Shown piece after piece: positions 21,480-33,691 of a DNA stretch of 64,000 bases. Made by a program: the position numbers and the translations under genes. Below the pieces are notes generated by a model that was given only the letters and a program-made list of their open reading frames with translations, searched no databases and had not been told where the DNA came from. Numbering within the stretch: the stretch's first letter is position 1; every line of letters starts with the position of its first letter. Origin of the DNA: Erinaceus europaeus (taxonomy: Eukaryota; Chordata; Mammalia; Eulipotyphla; Erinaceidae); the NCBI RefSeq assembly GCF_950295315.1, contig NC_080180.1:66255081-66319080 (forward strand), given 5' to 3'.

Positions 21480-22334
21480 ACTCTGTAACCACTCTGTAAC
21501 CACTCTCCCCTACAATCCTAAATTTCTCTTTGCAGATTATACATTAGAGTCAAGAAAGTGATTTTCAACTGGATACCACCACTCTTTGTGCAACTGCTAA
21601 CAAGATAACAAGCTCTTTACACCTTCAGAAAAATCACTATTTTCAGGTATTCATAAATACAACCATGTGTGTTGCTTCTGTGAGAATTCAGTGAGTTGAT
21701 ACACAGGGTGGCTGCACCACTGCTTGGAGTATAGGAAGTGCTGAATGCATCCGAGTCCGGTAGCAGGGAGACACGAACAGAGGTGAGTTGTCACATGGGG
21801 CCTCCAAATTTCACTACTCAGAAACTTCCATGTTATTTGCACTGAGAAAAGTCCCACTAACAAATGGATGCCTTGGAGCTGAATTTCTGCCAAGCAGGTA
21901 AGCTAGTCCTGAGAATCCAAAGAAATTTATGAATCGTTTCTTCTAAATTTGAACTATAATAGACCTGCCACTCTGGAATGGAAAAAATAGTTTACATTTC
22001 CTTTTCAAAATCTCAATTTTTCTCCAAGCAATAAACTCCTAGGGAACAAAGAAATCCTTCACAAATCTATTCAAGCTAAAATGTGTGTTTGAATTTAGCT
22101 GGGAACAGGAAGAAGCAGAGTTTAAAGATGACTCTGACAGTAGTGAACTCAACAAACAACAAGAGACATACGGATAACATTTCCATGATTAACTTCTTTG
22201 AACCCATGTAACAGCACAGTGTTTGTAACATACGTTGGGCTTCTTTAGATTAGAATAATCTCTTTCTGTTTAAGACTTTAAGATTTTACAATTATCTTGA
22301 GATTTTGCAGTTCAACCCCTGAGACTTTAGGAAT
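21480..22334. other. No feature seen
   Basis: Single-copy-looking sequence; 'actctgtaacc' is tandemly repeated at 21480-21503. Confidence 0.45.
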
Positions 22335-22336
22335 TT

Positions 22337-22615
22337 GGGGGCCAGCTGTTGGTACATGTGGTTGAGCACACACAGTACTAAGCACAAGGACCTGAGTAAG
22401 GATCTGGGTCCGAGCTCCCTGGCTCCCTATCTGCAGTGGGGATGCTTCACAAGTAGTGAAGCAGGTCTGCAGGTGTTTATCTTTCTCTCGCTCTCTATCC
22501 CCCATCCCCTCTCAATTTCTTTCTGTCCTATCCAATAAGATAGAAGAAAATGGCCACCAGGAGTAGTGGATTCATAGTGCTGGCATCAGGACCCAGCAAC
22601 AACTCTAGAGAAAAA
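22337..22615 (+). mobile_element. Type A SINE
   Basis: 'gggggccagctgttggtaca' to the 3' segment 'ggccaccaggagtagtggat', with an A-rich end. Confidence 0.87.
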
Positions 22616-22619
22616 AAAT

Positions 22620-23175
22620 ATATACTAATTTTTATGTAATAATAAACGAACCTGATCATAGCAAACACTAATGTGTGCTCTCCAAATCTGGAGAGGAAAT
22701 GGTGATCCAAGTCTATTAACCAGTCAGACACAGCACCACTGTGCTTCTGTTCTTGACACATTCATAAATAACTTCGATGTTTGAGCATGCGCACTTCATC
22801 CCCTGAAAAGTTCACAAGGAAAGTTGCTAAAACTCAAAATCTATACTCCCTCAAACATTATCAAGTACATACACCACCAAAAGCTACACAATTGCCAAGT
22901 CAAGTCTTCTTTGTCATGACGCTTGACTTCTAGCTTCAGTTTCTACGCCACTGAATTTCTTTCCTTTCTAGATAACAGAGGAAAGTCAGTTTTTCTCTCC
23001 CAACTATGACTTCCAGCAAATGAAGAGGTTCCTGTGGATTTCTCCTGCTCAACATCTTCTATAATAATAAGAATCCCAAATTCTTAATAAGAATCCCAAA
23101 TTAAGATGGACCCTAAGATATTTGGGTGAAAATGGCCAAAGTTTGCTCAACTTCTTAAGATTTGCTCTAACAAAT
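22620..23175. other. No feature seen
   Basis: Contains the tandem pair 'aagaatcccaaattcttaat' / 'aagaatcccaaattaag' at 23069-23105; nothing else is recognised. Confidence 0.45.
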
Positions 23176-23176
23176 C

Positions 23177-23177
<1 letters not shown>

Positions 23178-23243
<66 letters not shown>

Positions 23244-23272
23244 AAGAAGAAGAAGAAGAAGGAGAAGAAGAA
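23178..23272. repeat. (TAA)n(GAA)n microsatellite
   Basis: AAT units (23178-23213) switch to an uninterrupted-looking GAA run (23214-23272). Long GAA runs are purine-only on this strand and can form triplexes. Confidence 0.95.
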
Positions 23273-23308
23273 GCTATATAAAATAAAAGTGATAAAAACG
23301 TTTCTAAC

Positions 23309-23657
23309 AGGGGCTAGGCAGTAACACAGTGGATTAAGTGTACATGGCGTGAAGTGCAAGGACAGACTTAAGGATCCCGATTCGAGCCCCCGGCTCCCCA
23401 CCTGCAGGGGAGTCACTTCACAGGTGGTGAAGCAGGTCTGCAGGTGTCTGTCTTTCTCTCCCCCTCTCTGTCTTCCCCTCCTCTCTCCATTTCTCTCTGT
23501 CCTATCCAACAACAAAGCAACATCAACAATGGCAATAATAACCACTATGAGGCTGCAACAACAAGGGCAACAAAAAGGGGGAAAAATGGCCTCCAGGAGC
23601 GGTGGATTCATGGTGGAGGCACCAAGCCCAGCAATAACCCTGGAGGAAAAAAAAAAT
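23309..23657 (+). mobile_element. Type A SINE, full length
   Basis: 'ggggctaggcagtaacacag' head, 'gattcgagcccccggctcc' core, CAA/AAT tail and the complete 3' segment ending in poly(A). Confidence 0.92.
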
Positions 23658-23659
23658 GG

Positions 23660-25245
23660 TATTACCTTAACCCCAAGGACAGAAAGGCCATTACGGGAAA
23701 AACATCTTTTGAGCACAGACACAAATAAAAAGTAGCCAGCTCTGGCTACCTCTCTCCATATGCCTTGTTAGATATTTAGAAGTTGAAATGTAAGATGGAC
23801 CTTTGCTTCTATACAAATACTTCCCTTGGAGTTTCATAGGCATTGACCCTTTTATGGAAATGACATGATACGTGTCCATTTTGCCTGACAATTACTTAGC
23901 AATCTGCACATGTAATCTGAAGTGCCCTGACTTCACACCCAAGTCCCCTCACCACTAGGCACCTTATCTGCTCTCTCCTGCCCTGACACTGGGATGCCCG
24001 CTGGTTTCTACAGGAGCTGCTCTTCCAGCCAGTGCCACCAACACGTAAGCACGATCTCTGTCCCCAATACGATTTGGCAAATGTTTCCAGACAAGATGAG
24101 AAAATGAGCATCAAAACATTTAGAACTCAGTTTGGGGTTGATCTACTAACTGACAACAATTGAAAATAGCAAGTTATCTTGTGACAACTCCTGAATAGAA
24201 ACCTTATTTTCCCGGAAGGAAAAGCATACAGAGAGGCTGCATTAGATCGTGTTATTTCCTTGGAGACCAGGAAGAAAGCAATCGGAGTAAAATCATTCTT
24301 TGTCATAGCTCTGCTCTGACAACACCATATGTGAGAGAGAAGCTTCAGTAGCGTAGCAAACATCGACGCGACTTTCACTTCCCCAAATCTGGGAGACTGG
24401 GGCCATCCCATAAAGTGGTTTCTTTGGATTACATGCTTCTTCAGTAATAACTAGGAGCATAATAAGTGAAACTTTTGCCTTGAACAAGTCTTAACAACAC
24501 CTTGGCAACATCGCAAACTCCCAGCATATGGTTCATTTACATGAAGAACATCTTGGCAGAATGTTTTGAATATCTGAGCCTCCAAGATGATTAGAAGGGA
24601 AACAGCCTGGCCCACGAGGTGATTAATACTATTGGAGACAACCATGATTGATGACATTCCCCTGTCACATTTCTTCTGGTAAAGACTCAGTGCAAAGGAA
24701 ACTTTGTGTGTGTGTCATTTGGAATATTTTAACAAGTTCATTTCCTTGGGTGAAAGGGTGAGTGGATTATAATTAGCATAGATCCACGGGTTGGCAGTCA
24801 TGAAAATAAAGTCAGTGTTCACTGCTAGAATGTCAACTATTAAGATTGAACCTCGTTTTGTTTCTTTTGTTTCTCACTTTGCAGAGAACGGCGCTCTCAT
24901 GGTGAGACACAAGCAGTGGCATAAAAGCTGGCAAACATGTTGATTTATCAAGGGCAGTCTTGACGAATGAATACTTTCTAATTAAGAAATTTATCTGAAT
25001 CATGGTTAGACACTGTGTGTTGTTCAGACATGAGTATTTCTGCTAATTGACAAATAAATGGCTAATGAGAAATTACAAACTTGAAGAGTAAATACTGAGT
25101 TCTGAACGAGACAGGGAGGTTAGAGAACTTGAGACCCTTCTACCCCACTCGAAGCCAGCTCAGACCTCCAGGGATGCAGAGGTTACATGGGCTCCTGCAC
25201 CCAATCTGAGGCCCAGATCAAATGGATGGAGTTTACTGTTAACAA
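23660..25245. other. Longest repeat-free stretch; no gene seen
   Basis: A 1.6 kb interval without a recognisable interspersed repeat. Its AT-rich 24650-25120 part could hold conserved regulatory sequence, but nothing in the sequence alone proves it. Confidence 0.4.
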
Positions 25246-25249
25246 TATT

Positions 25250-25915
25250 TAGATACTTTTCCCAGATGTGGGAGCTACTCTCTGTCCTGATCCAGCTTTC
25301 TAGTCCTATTTCCAATTCTGCCACCATCACCCCAGATAATATCTTTGGCCCACCTGCATGTTAGCTGTCAGACTCAGGAGAAATTAGTAAGTAAAGTCAT
25401 GAGCCCCTTGGAATATACCTAAAATAAACCTACTAACTTTTTCCAAAATGGAGACCTGAAATCTCATCTGCTATATTCTTGCCTTTAGGTTCCTGGCTGT
25501 TAAACAATTTTTTTCTGCTTTATATCTTAATGCTTTTTCAGCCACCAAGTTGCAGATGCTACCATGATGCCAACCTGACTACTCTGGGCAGATGACCTCA
25601 CCAGTGTGTCCTGGAACTTCACCTCCCCAGAGCCCTGCCCCACTAGGGAAAGAGAGAGACAGGCTGGGAGTGTGGATCCTCTTGCCAACGCCCATGTTCA
25701 GTGGGGAAGCAATTACAGAAGCCAGACCTTCCACCTTCTGCATCCCACAATGACCCTGGGTCCATACTCCCAGAGGGATAAAGAATAGGAAAGCTATCAG
25801 GGGAGGGGGTGGGACACGGAGATCTGGTGGTAGGAATTGTACCCTTGTTATCCTATGGTTTTGTTGATATTTTCTATTTTTTTATTTTATAAGTAAATTA
25901 AATTAAATTAAAAGA
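25250..25915 (+). mobile_element. Composite retroelement, copy 2 (5' truncated)
   Basis: It begins within the middle module ('cacctgcatgttagctgtc' at 25361) and runs through 'ccccactagggaaagagaga' (25641) and 'gaccctgggtccatactcc' to an A-rich tail at 25890-25915. No antisense L1 part remains. Confidence 0.72.
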
Positions 25916-26229
25916 TAAAACACTGAAGGAAGAGTGATGGCCCTAGGTATCATGAGTATGCAAGACTCAAGGATCAGAAGTGGTTCTGGTGAGATCAGAG
26001 ACCCATTAACTGGATAGCAGTAGCTGGTCATCTCACATCAACTGACTAATTTGAGGGGATCCTGGCTCATCTGAGAAATAATTCAGAAGGGAATTCCAGT
26101 GTGTTTGTCTTGTGTTTTTCTTTTTAAAGTAGAGTCAAAGACAGTAAAAGGGGCCACGTCAACAAAGCTTCAGTCAGTGGCCGGAGGGGTGAAGGTCAGG
26201 CCCAAGCTTGGCACAAGTCACAGCAAAGT

Positions 26230-26240
26230 GGCCCACTCTC
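26230..26240. repeat. Target-site duplication of the 26 kb L1 (3' side)
   Basis: 'ggcccactctc' here is repeated at 27574-27584, at the 5' side of the L1. Confidence 0.8.
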
Positions 26241-27573
26241 CATTTGTTTGTTTTAATTTCTTTACTGGGGAATTAATGTTTTACATTCAACAGTAAATAC
26301 AACAATTTGTACATGCATAACATTCCCCAGTTTCCCATATAATAATACACCCCCACTAGGTCCTCTGTCATCATTCTTGGACCTGTATTCTCCCCACCCA
26401 CCCACCCCAGAGTCTTTTACTTTGGTGCAATACGCCAATTCCATTTCAAGTTCTACTTGTGTTTTCTTGTTTTCAACATCTGCCTGAGAGTGAGATCATC
26501 CATATTCATCCTTCTGTTTCTGACTTATTTCACTTAACATGAATTTTTCAAGGTCCATCCAAGTTTGGCTGAAAACGGTGAAGTCACCATTTTTTACAGC
26601 TGAGTAGTATTCCATTGTGTATATAGACCACAACTTGTTCAGCCACTCATCTGTTGTTGAACACCTATGTTGCTTCCAGGTTTTGGCTATTACAAATTAT
26701 GCTGCCAAGAATATATGTGTACACAGATCTTTTTGGATGGGTGTGTTGGGTTCCTTAGGATATATCCCCAGGAGAGGAATGCAGGGTCATAGGGTTGGTC
26801 TATTTCTAGCCTTCTGAGAGTTCTCCAGGCTGTTCTCCACAGAGATTGGATCAATTTACATTCCCACCAGCAGTGCAGGAGGGTTCCTTTGACCCCACAA
26901 CCTCTCCAGCATTTGCTGCTTCTACCTTTTCTGATGTGTGACATTCTCACAGGAGTGAAGTGGTATCTCATTGTTGTCTTCATTTGCATTTCTCTGACAA
27001 TCAGAGACTTGGAGCATTTTTTCATGTGTTTCTCAGCCTTTTGGATCTCTCCTGTGGTGAATATTCTGTCCATGTCCTCCCCCCATTTTTGGATGGGGTT
27101 ATTTGTTGTCATGTTGTTGAGTTTGGCAAACTCTTTATATATGTTGGTTATTAAACTCTTGTCTGATGTATGGCATGTAAAGGTCTTCTCCCATTCTGTC
27201 AGGGGTCTCTTGGTTTGGGTAGTGGTTTCTATTGCTGTGAAGAAGCTTTTTAATTTGATGCAGTCCTATAGGTTTATACTTGCCTTAGTCTTCTTTGTAA
27301 TTGGATTCCTTTCATTGAAGATGTCTTTAAAATGTATGCGGAAAAGAGTTCTGCCAATATTTTCTTCTAAGTATTTGGTAGTTTGTGGTCAAACATCCAA
27401 GTCCTTGATCCACTTGGAATTTTCTTTTGTATTTGGTGAAATACAGTGGTTCAGTTTCATTCTTCTGCATGTTTCAACCCAGTGTTTCCAACACCATTTA
27501 TTGAAGAGACTCTGCTTTCCCCATGTAATAGTCTGGGTACCTTTGTCAAAGATTAGATGCCCACAGGTGTGGG
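26241..27573 (-). mobile_element. 5'-truncated L1 (LINE-1)
   Basis: A 1.33 kb L1 carrying the last ~1.1 kb of ORF2 and the 3' UTR, flanked by an 11 bp target duplication. The 3' end is the A-rich stretch at 26241-26260 (T-rich on plus). The 3' UTR has the purine-rich feature typical of L1, seen as 'ctccccacccacccacccc' on plus at 26389-26407. It is truncated within ORF2, as most L1 insertions are. Confidence 0.93.
26430..27573 (-). pseudogene. L1 ORF2p C-terminal region (broken)
   Basis: The frame begins in the part after the RT domain (IFDKGTQTITWGK, LFNKWCWKHW), then [19 protein letters not shown], and the L1 C-terminal knuckle [18 protein letters not shown] (C-x3-C-x7-H-x4-C). It is broken by an in-frame TGA at 27389-27391, where the family has Arg after 'WIKDLDV', consistent with a CpG change. 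A frameshift near 26770 turns the family's L-G-I-Y-P-K into W-G-Y-I-L-R. The protein is inactive, and the endonuclease and RT core are missing. Confidence 0.92.
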
Positions 27574-27697
27574 GGCCCACTCTCTGTTTGATGAGGGATA
27601 TAGATTTGTGTTTGAAAATAGCACCTACTAGAGGCAGAGTGGGAGCAGGACCTCAGGAAATGAGCACAGGCTGACTCAGAGCTTGCACAGGAGCAGA

Positions 27698-27925
27698 AGG
27701 GTATGGGGAGGGTGGTGGCTCACTGGGTAGAGTGCACTCTACCTGCTAAGGCTCTGGGTTCCATCCCAGGTGCCTGTGTGTGGCGGGGGCGGTGGGGGGC
27801 GAGTCACAAGCAGGTGAGCAGTGTTGCAGGTGTTTTTTAAGCAAAAGGAAATAAAGAACCTTTGGGGGGTGGTTTAGTCATTGTGTAGGGGCCAAGCACA
27901 ATGATAATCCTGGTGGGGAAAAGGT
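27698..27925 (+). mobile_element. Type C SINE
   Basis: An A box (tggctcactgg at about 27716) and 'gggttccatcccaggtgcc' mark the tRNA-like head. A G-rich stretch (27781-27801) interrupts the body, and 'aagcacaatgataatcctgg' is the 3' segment. Confidence 0.8.
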
Positions 27926-29326
27926 AGAAAATATGTTTATTTAAGGAAAGGAAAACACATGAAGAATTAGAAGTAGAAAAATACGGGGGGAGTACACCTT
28001 GGAGTCCCCCTTGAGATAGTGCCGGCGGAGTCTGACGCGTGCAGTGCTGGGGAGTGACAGCAGGGTCTCAAGCATCGAAGTTCTGAGTCACTTCCCTGGC
28101 CAACAGACAGAATCTCAAGCCACCTGTTAAACACAGAGGGGAACATTTTCTTTTTGAATGTAGCAGTCATGGTGGTGGCAGAATGTGAAGAAAAAGAAGC
28201 AGCCTGTTAAAAATGAGCAGTCACACCAGCAATAGGCCGTTGTGTTGCACAGGCTAATAGGGAATGATTGCCAGTTCCATTTTACAATTCTAAAAATAAG
28301 AGTATTGGTACGCTAGTAATCACACAATTTGGTTCCTTCTACTACTTTTTTAATCGTGTAAAGAAAAGTTTTTTATAAATATCCTTTTTATTCATCCAAC
28401 ATGGCAAGTTCGTAGTCGCTCATTCTGAGAAGTGATTCAAACTCTACACCCAGAGGGGGTGAACAAATTCTTATAGAATTTTGTACTAAGTAGACACGTT
28501 GGGTTAAAGGAATTTTCTAGTCATTGGAGTGCCATAGGGTTAATACTTGCAATCCAGATTGCTGTAGTTCACACTTTTTTCTGTATGTTTCAAATCAGGT
28601 GTGTACCATTTGTACTGAGAACACCACAGAATAAATTATCCAAAGTCCATTGATTTTAATACATGTTTTGGTTTGTAAACAAATTATAATAATTTCTTCT
28701 TGCACATTTTTTGAAGATTAATTGTATAAGAATTTATGTATCTGCTTCTAGATACAATGTGTAAAAAAAAAAAAAAAACTCATTAAAAAAAAATGACCAA
28801 GCACATAGCCAGAATGGAGCAGGCCATGAGCTCTTAGGAAATAATCCCCATTAAAGCATTTGCAGGCTGGGAGTGTCATGAGACTAAAGGCCAGAGTTCC
28901 ATGGGATTCAGGGAGGCAGACCATGGCCAAATGTTGCAGGAGTCCTTCTCCGAGCTCATCGTTAAACAAGCCTGTCCTTCTTCCTCCTCTGTGTCCGGAA
29001 CACGACTGGTGTTACACGTTCTTAAAGCTGTCACTGAGATGAAGTCAAAATGCCAAGTGTGAGTCTGAGGTTCTGTGCTGAACGTCGCAAACTCGCGAGT
29101 CTAATAAGGAGCTGAGCCTTCATCGAGAACTCGGGCCTAAGTGTGCTGACCCCGGGTCTCTCTCAGGGGCCTGAGCTTGGTCCCCAGTGCCTGGCTTGGG
29201 GATGAGTCATGTGATGTTCTCCAGGGAGCTCTCACACCCTGGGAAAAAGGTGAGGAACAGAGGTGTCTGCCTGGGGCTGCAGGCTTCCTGCTCACAGAGA
29301 CACCTGTGCGAGCGCCTGCCTTGTCT
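27926..29326. other. Repeat-free stretch, no gene seen
   Basis: A poly(A)/A-rich spot at 28761-28790 is the only simple feature. No domain is recognisable in the short frames. Confidence 0.42.
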
Positions 29327-29341
29327 AAGAGTTTGATTTCT

Positions 29342-30775
29342 GTGCAGTACCCAGTATCTTGTATACAGCTGTGCTATTGGTTGCTCTGATCTACTTGGTC
29401 TAGGCTTTTGAGAGAGTCCGCATATCAAATACACAGCCTATATATTAAGAAGACTCAGTCTGTGTTTTAAAAACTTCGAGACATACAATTAATTTTCCCC
29501 TCTCATATTAATTAACTAGTGATTTATATGACTACATTTTACTAGGAGTGTACATAAACACCATTCCCACCACCAAAAGACTGTGACCCATTCCTCCCAC
29601 CCACTCCCACCCCCCACTGTCCCAGGAAGCTGCATGCCTACCCCTCACCACAGGGTTTTTACTTTGGTGCCCTACTTACAATTTGGTCAGGTCCTGCTTT
29701 TAGTTTCCCTATCAGATCTTCTTACTCAGCTTCTGTTGATGAGTGGGATCATCCCATACTCATCTTTATCTTTCTGACTTAGTTCACTTAACATAATTCC
29801 TTCTAGCTCTGTACAGCAAACCCTAACAGAAGGACTTTTCAAAGTTAACCCAATTACCAAATAATGTGATGATAGCATTAACTATCGATTGTCTTTTTGA
29901 ATCCTAAGACAGCAGGATCCTCACATCTCCACTATAGAGCCCCTACTTCCCCCAGTCCTGGAACCCTTGGATAGGGCCCACTTTCCCATATGCCTCTCCC
30001 AATCCATATCAAATAATATTGCATCTGCCGATCACAACCTAACCAACACAACGATTACCACCTCAACATGCTTCACCTCAGACTGTGTCCAGAGACTTCA
30101 CGTGTGGAATGACAATCCTTCAGCTTCATTGCTCGGGTGAGACCTTTCCTTTTATAGTATACTCTAATTCCATCTCAGGTGGTTCACTTTCTAACAAAGA
30201 CCCAAAACCTAGATATACACCAGTTTCTGTGAGAGAGAGCATATGTTCACACGTATCCAGAAACTACTGCAAAATATATGCCTGAAAGCAGAAGTACACT
30301 AGAGTTTGCAGTGAGTACCCCGCTAACACTTCCTCTCCACTATTCCAAGCTTTGGGTCCATGATTGCTCAACAATTTGTTTGGCTTCGTATGTTAACTCT
30401 CTTTTCAGCCACCAGGTTCCAGATGTCATCAGGATGCCGGCCAGGCTTCCCTGGACTGAAGACCCCACCAATGTGTCCTGGAGCTCAGCTTCCCCAGAGA
30501 CCCACCCTACTAGGGAAAGAGAGAGGCAGACTGGGAGTATGGACCGACCAATCAACGCCCATGTTCAGCGGGGAAGCAATTACAGAAGCCAGACCTTCCA
30601 CCTTCTGCAACCCACAATGACCCTGGGTCCATGCTCCCAGAGGGATAGAGAATGGGAAGGCTATCAGGGGAGGGGGTGGGATATATGGAGATTGGGTGGT
30701 GGGAATTATGTGGAGTTGTACCCCTCCTACCCTATGGATTTGTTAATTTATCCTTTCTTAAATAAAAAATAAATA
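29342..30775 (+). mobile_element. Composite retroelement, copy 3 (both ends defined)
   Basis: A perfect 15 bp target duplication, 'aagagtttgatttct' (29327-29341 and 30776-30790), bounds 1434 bp. From the 5' end: a ~150 bp leader; then 29540-29815 resembling antisense L1 3' sequence ('gggtttttactttggtgccc', 'gagtgggatcatcccatac', 'ttcacttaacat'); a middle part; and the sense 3' module (30405-30740) with 'caccaatgtgtcctggagc', 'gaccctgggtccatgctccc' and an A-rich tail. It moved as one unit by target-primed reverse transcription. A 164-codon frame (30278-30772) crosses the module but is not preserved in the other copies, so I treat it as noncoding. Confidence 0.82.
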
Positions 30776-30790
30776 AAGAGTTTGATTTCT

Positions 30791-31525
30791 TTCTGTTTTC
30801 ACATGTCTGTGTGCCTGTGTGCATGCCTGTCTGTGAGTGTGTGACCAATACTTATTGAATAACCTTTTTTTCTTCTGCTTCTTTACCTTACCCTTAATTT
30901 ACTAAATGCTCTTATTAAAATCAAAATAGAAATCAGGACAAGGACATCTCTTCTGCCATTGCCACTTGGAGAAAAAGAAAAAAGTGATTATCCTCTAAAT
31001 TGCCTCTAGAAGGCCTCATGAACAGGGAAGTGAGTTGGTGAATAACTGATGAGTGTGGAAACCGCACTCTGGTGGGCAGCCTGCGAGGCCACGCCGATCA
31101 GGGAACGTGTGCCGGAATATTGTTATGGTAATTCGCCTCCACAGAATGGATCTTGGTGTAAAAAGTAATCATAAAAATCCTGAATAGGGAGAATAATTAC
31201 ACTTAACTGCCGTAATTATTAATTAATTTTAGAAAAGGATTCATACCGTGAATGAATTAAAATGACCAAGATTTAAAACCTCATTGCTAAGAATCTCCGC
31301 AACGTCTTTCTCCCTCACATTGTGCTTGAATTATGACTGACACGAGTATCTTCACAGCCCTAAGTCTTGGCTCCTAGGATGAGCCCATTTTAATATGTCA
31401 CCAATAATCAATGTCTTCACTCCAAGAGGAGGTTGCAGTCAATCACGGGGGCCTTTGGGATCTACTGCGCCCTCTTCTTTAGACCTGATAATGGAGCACT
31501 TACACAGCACATGGAAACCATTTCC
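30791..31525. other. No repeat; possible conserved noncoding block
   Basis: The 31120-31330 part has clustered homeodomain-type TAAT/ATTA cores ('ccgtaattattaattaattt' at 31210-31229) with CpG-containing flanks, a composition often seen in conserved enhancers. No coding signal is visible. Confidence 0.35.
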
Positions 31526-31527
31526 CC

Positions 31528-31688
31528 TGCTCAAGGATCCTAGTTCGAGCCCCCAACCCTCCACCTGCATGGGAGTCACTTCACAGGTGGTGAAGCAGGT
31601 CTGCAAGTCTCTCTCTCTCTCCCCTTCTCTATTTCTCCCTCCTCTCTCCATTTCTCTCTGTCCCATCAAATAAAAGAAAAAAAAAGTT
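31528..31688 (+). mobile_element. Type A SINE, head degraded
   Basis: 'ctagttcgagcccccaaccc' (31539) to 'cccatcaaataaaag'. The tRNA-like 5' half is not recognisable. Confidence 0.8.
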
Positions 31689-31689
31689 G

Positions 31690-32085
31690 CTGGGAATCGG
31701 GCGGTAGCACAGCGGACTAAGCTTATGTGGTGCAAATCACAAGGACCAGCAGCATAAGAATCCCGGTTCGAGCCCCTGGCTCCCCACCTGCAGGGGAGTC
31801 ACTTCACAAGAGGTGAAGCAGGTCTGCAGGTATCTGTCTGTCTCCCTCTCTATCTTCCCCATCTCTCTCCATTTCTCTCTGTCCTATCCAACAACAACGA
31901 CATCAGTAACAACAATAACTACAACAAGAAAACAACAAGGGCAACAAAAGGGAGTGCATAAATAAATATTAAAAAATAAAGCAACAACAACAACAAAAAC
32001 GTTGCCAGAAGCAGTGGATTTGTAGTGGGAGCACCAAGCCCAGCGATAACCCCAGAGGTAAATTCAATAACTAATAACTAAATAA
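31690..32085 (+). mobile_element. Type A SINE, full length
   Basis: It starts immediately after the previous SINE's A tail: 'gggaatcgggcggtagcaca'. CAA-rich tail, then 'ttgccagaagcagtggattt' and 'cagcgataaccccagaggt'. Confidence 0.92.
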
Positions 32086-32455
32086 TACCACTTACATAAA
32101 TAGTCTAGAGATTCCATCAAAATATCAGACTTACTAGCAAACGTTCTGAACACTCCTGCCAGGCAGCTGTGGAGAGAGCAAGAAAGCCCACGCCCAGAGA
32201 TGCATCAACACCTTTGTCCTCGCCAGAACTTGGTAGCAACCCAGAGGCCTTAGGACAGAACAGACGGCCGGCCAGGGTGGCTGTGGTGTACTGACAGACA
32301 CAGTGGGCTACTATTCAACTGCAAGAAGATTCTCTTCTGCCACAACTTGTGTGGACCTCAGAGGAGTCATAGCAAGTGAAGTCAATTCAGTTGGAGAATC
32401 AAGGATGTTGCGAAATCCCATCAAGACCAAGAAGAAAGGACGAGAAATGCAAACT
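32086..32455. other. No feature seen
   Basis: No recognisable element or exon. Confidence 0.45.
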
Positions 32456-32456
32456 A

Positions 32457-32592
32457 CTTTTTTTTCTCTTTTTGTCTCCAGGGTTATTGCTGGGACTCAA
32501 TGCCTGCACTGGGAATCCACAGTCCCTGTGGTCTTTTATGTTTGTTTGTTTTTGATAGAACAGAGAGAAATTGAGAGAGGAGTGGACCACTA
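32457..32592 (-). mobile_element. Type A SINE, 5' truncated
   Basis: The reversed 3' segment (gtctccagggttattgctgg) through 'acagagagaaattgagagag' is present. It stops at 32592 without core or head. Confidence 0.8.
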
Positions 32593-32594
32593 AG

Positions 32595-33495
32595 CTTAAA
32601 GAGACTTCTTGAAGACCAGAGAACTACAATTCAACACAATCCTTATACTTCTTATCCGAAATCCCACGGTAATTTTAGACAGAAGTCCTCAAGTAGAGAC
32701 GGCTTTACAGTTCATAGCTTTTGAGTCAGCATTCTACCTTAAGATTATCTTTGTCACTTTTAAGCAATTTGCCTTCAGGGTTCACTGGTCTATATTTCTT
32801 AATCTGTTCCCAAGATCTGTGACCATTTTAGCTGATGAATCACTGGAAGGCCCGGGGTGTCCCAGAGGCTCGGGAAGAGAAGGAATAGGGGGAGAGAAGG
32901 TTGTGCCGCCTTTTCTGTCATGGTTCTCAGAGCCATCATTGTGTTCCTGGAAAAAAAACTATCAAAAATGCATGCTGCATCAATTTTTCATTATGCTATA
33001 ATAAAACAAATATAATAATCTAGGAACAGATATTTTGGAAATATTAAAGCATATTAAAAATTCAAGCAATATTATATTATTATAATTAAGCATTCCCAAC
33101 TTAGCATGCCATCAAACAGCAGCATTTCCGAGACAGAGCTGAAACACTATGGCTGTGGTGGCATGATTTCATCCAGCCAACAACAAGCCCTGAGCCTTTT
33201 TCCATGGCAAGGGAGAACAGATGCTCATGGCAGCCTCCTACTCTGCTCTCTCCTCTCCTTTCTTCTCTTTCATTGTGTCTGTTGTCACAGATGCTGCCCC
33301 CTCGCCCCCTGCTAATTACAATCCCAACACAACCGTAAGTTCTGCCGTTCATGCGTGTGGACGTTCCATGAGCCGATGTTGCAGAGAAAAGTGAATGTTG
33401 AAAAGAAAGATGAAAACAAGCTGATACCAGTTTAATTTCCATTTAAAGTAACTCCCTCGCCCTTGTCTTTGAGAAAACCACATTTCTCTCCTTCC
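32595..33495. other. No feature seen
   Basis: The 113-codon minus frame (33101-33442) shows no domain I recognise. Confidence 0.42.
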
Positions 33496-33504
33496 GATTT
33501 ATTT

Positions 33505-33619
33505 CTGTCTTTATTCAAGAGAGAGAATCAGCGTGTCAGGCGGGCACATGTGATTGCAGGGTCGAACTCAGGATCCTTGCTCGGTAGCTCAGTGACTCAG
33601 GGTCTGCACATCCTCTGGC

Positions 33620-33669
<50 letters not shown>

Positions 33670-33691
33670 CTCTGTCTCTCTTTCTTTTAAA
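33505..33691 (-). mobile_element. Diverged SINE-like remnant with (CTTT)n
   Basis: 'gggtcgaactcaggatccttgc' region (33559-33580) is a reversed B-box and head; a (CTTT)n run follows at 33622-33670. The family is uncertain. Confidence 0.5.

Noticed and set aside
23147..23722. 191-codon minus frame with poly-Phe and poly-Leu
   Set aside because: It runs through a GAA/TAA microsatellite and a type A SINE; not a membrane protein.
26889..27674. 261-codon plus-strand frame, the longest in the window
   Set aside because: It is antisense to the L1 ORF2 remnant at 26241-27573. The minus strand encodes unmistakable L1 motifs, and the plus frame has no homology I recognise.
30278..30772. 164-codon frame (also 39733-40188 and similar)
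   Set aside because: It lies in the composite element's 3' module; frames differ between copies and no domain is visible.
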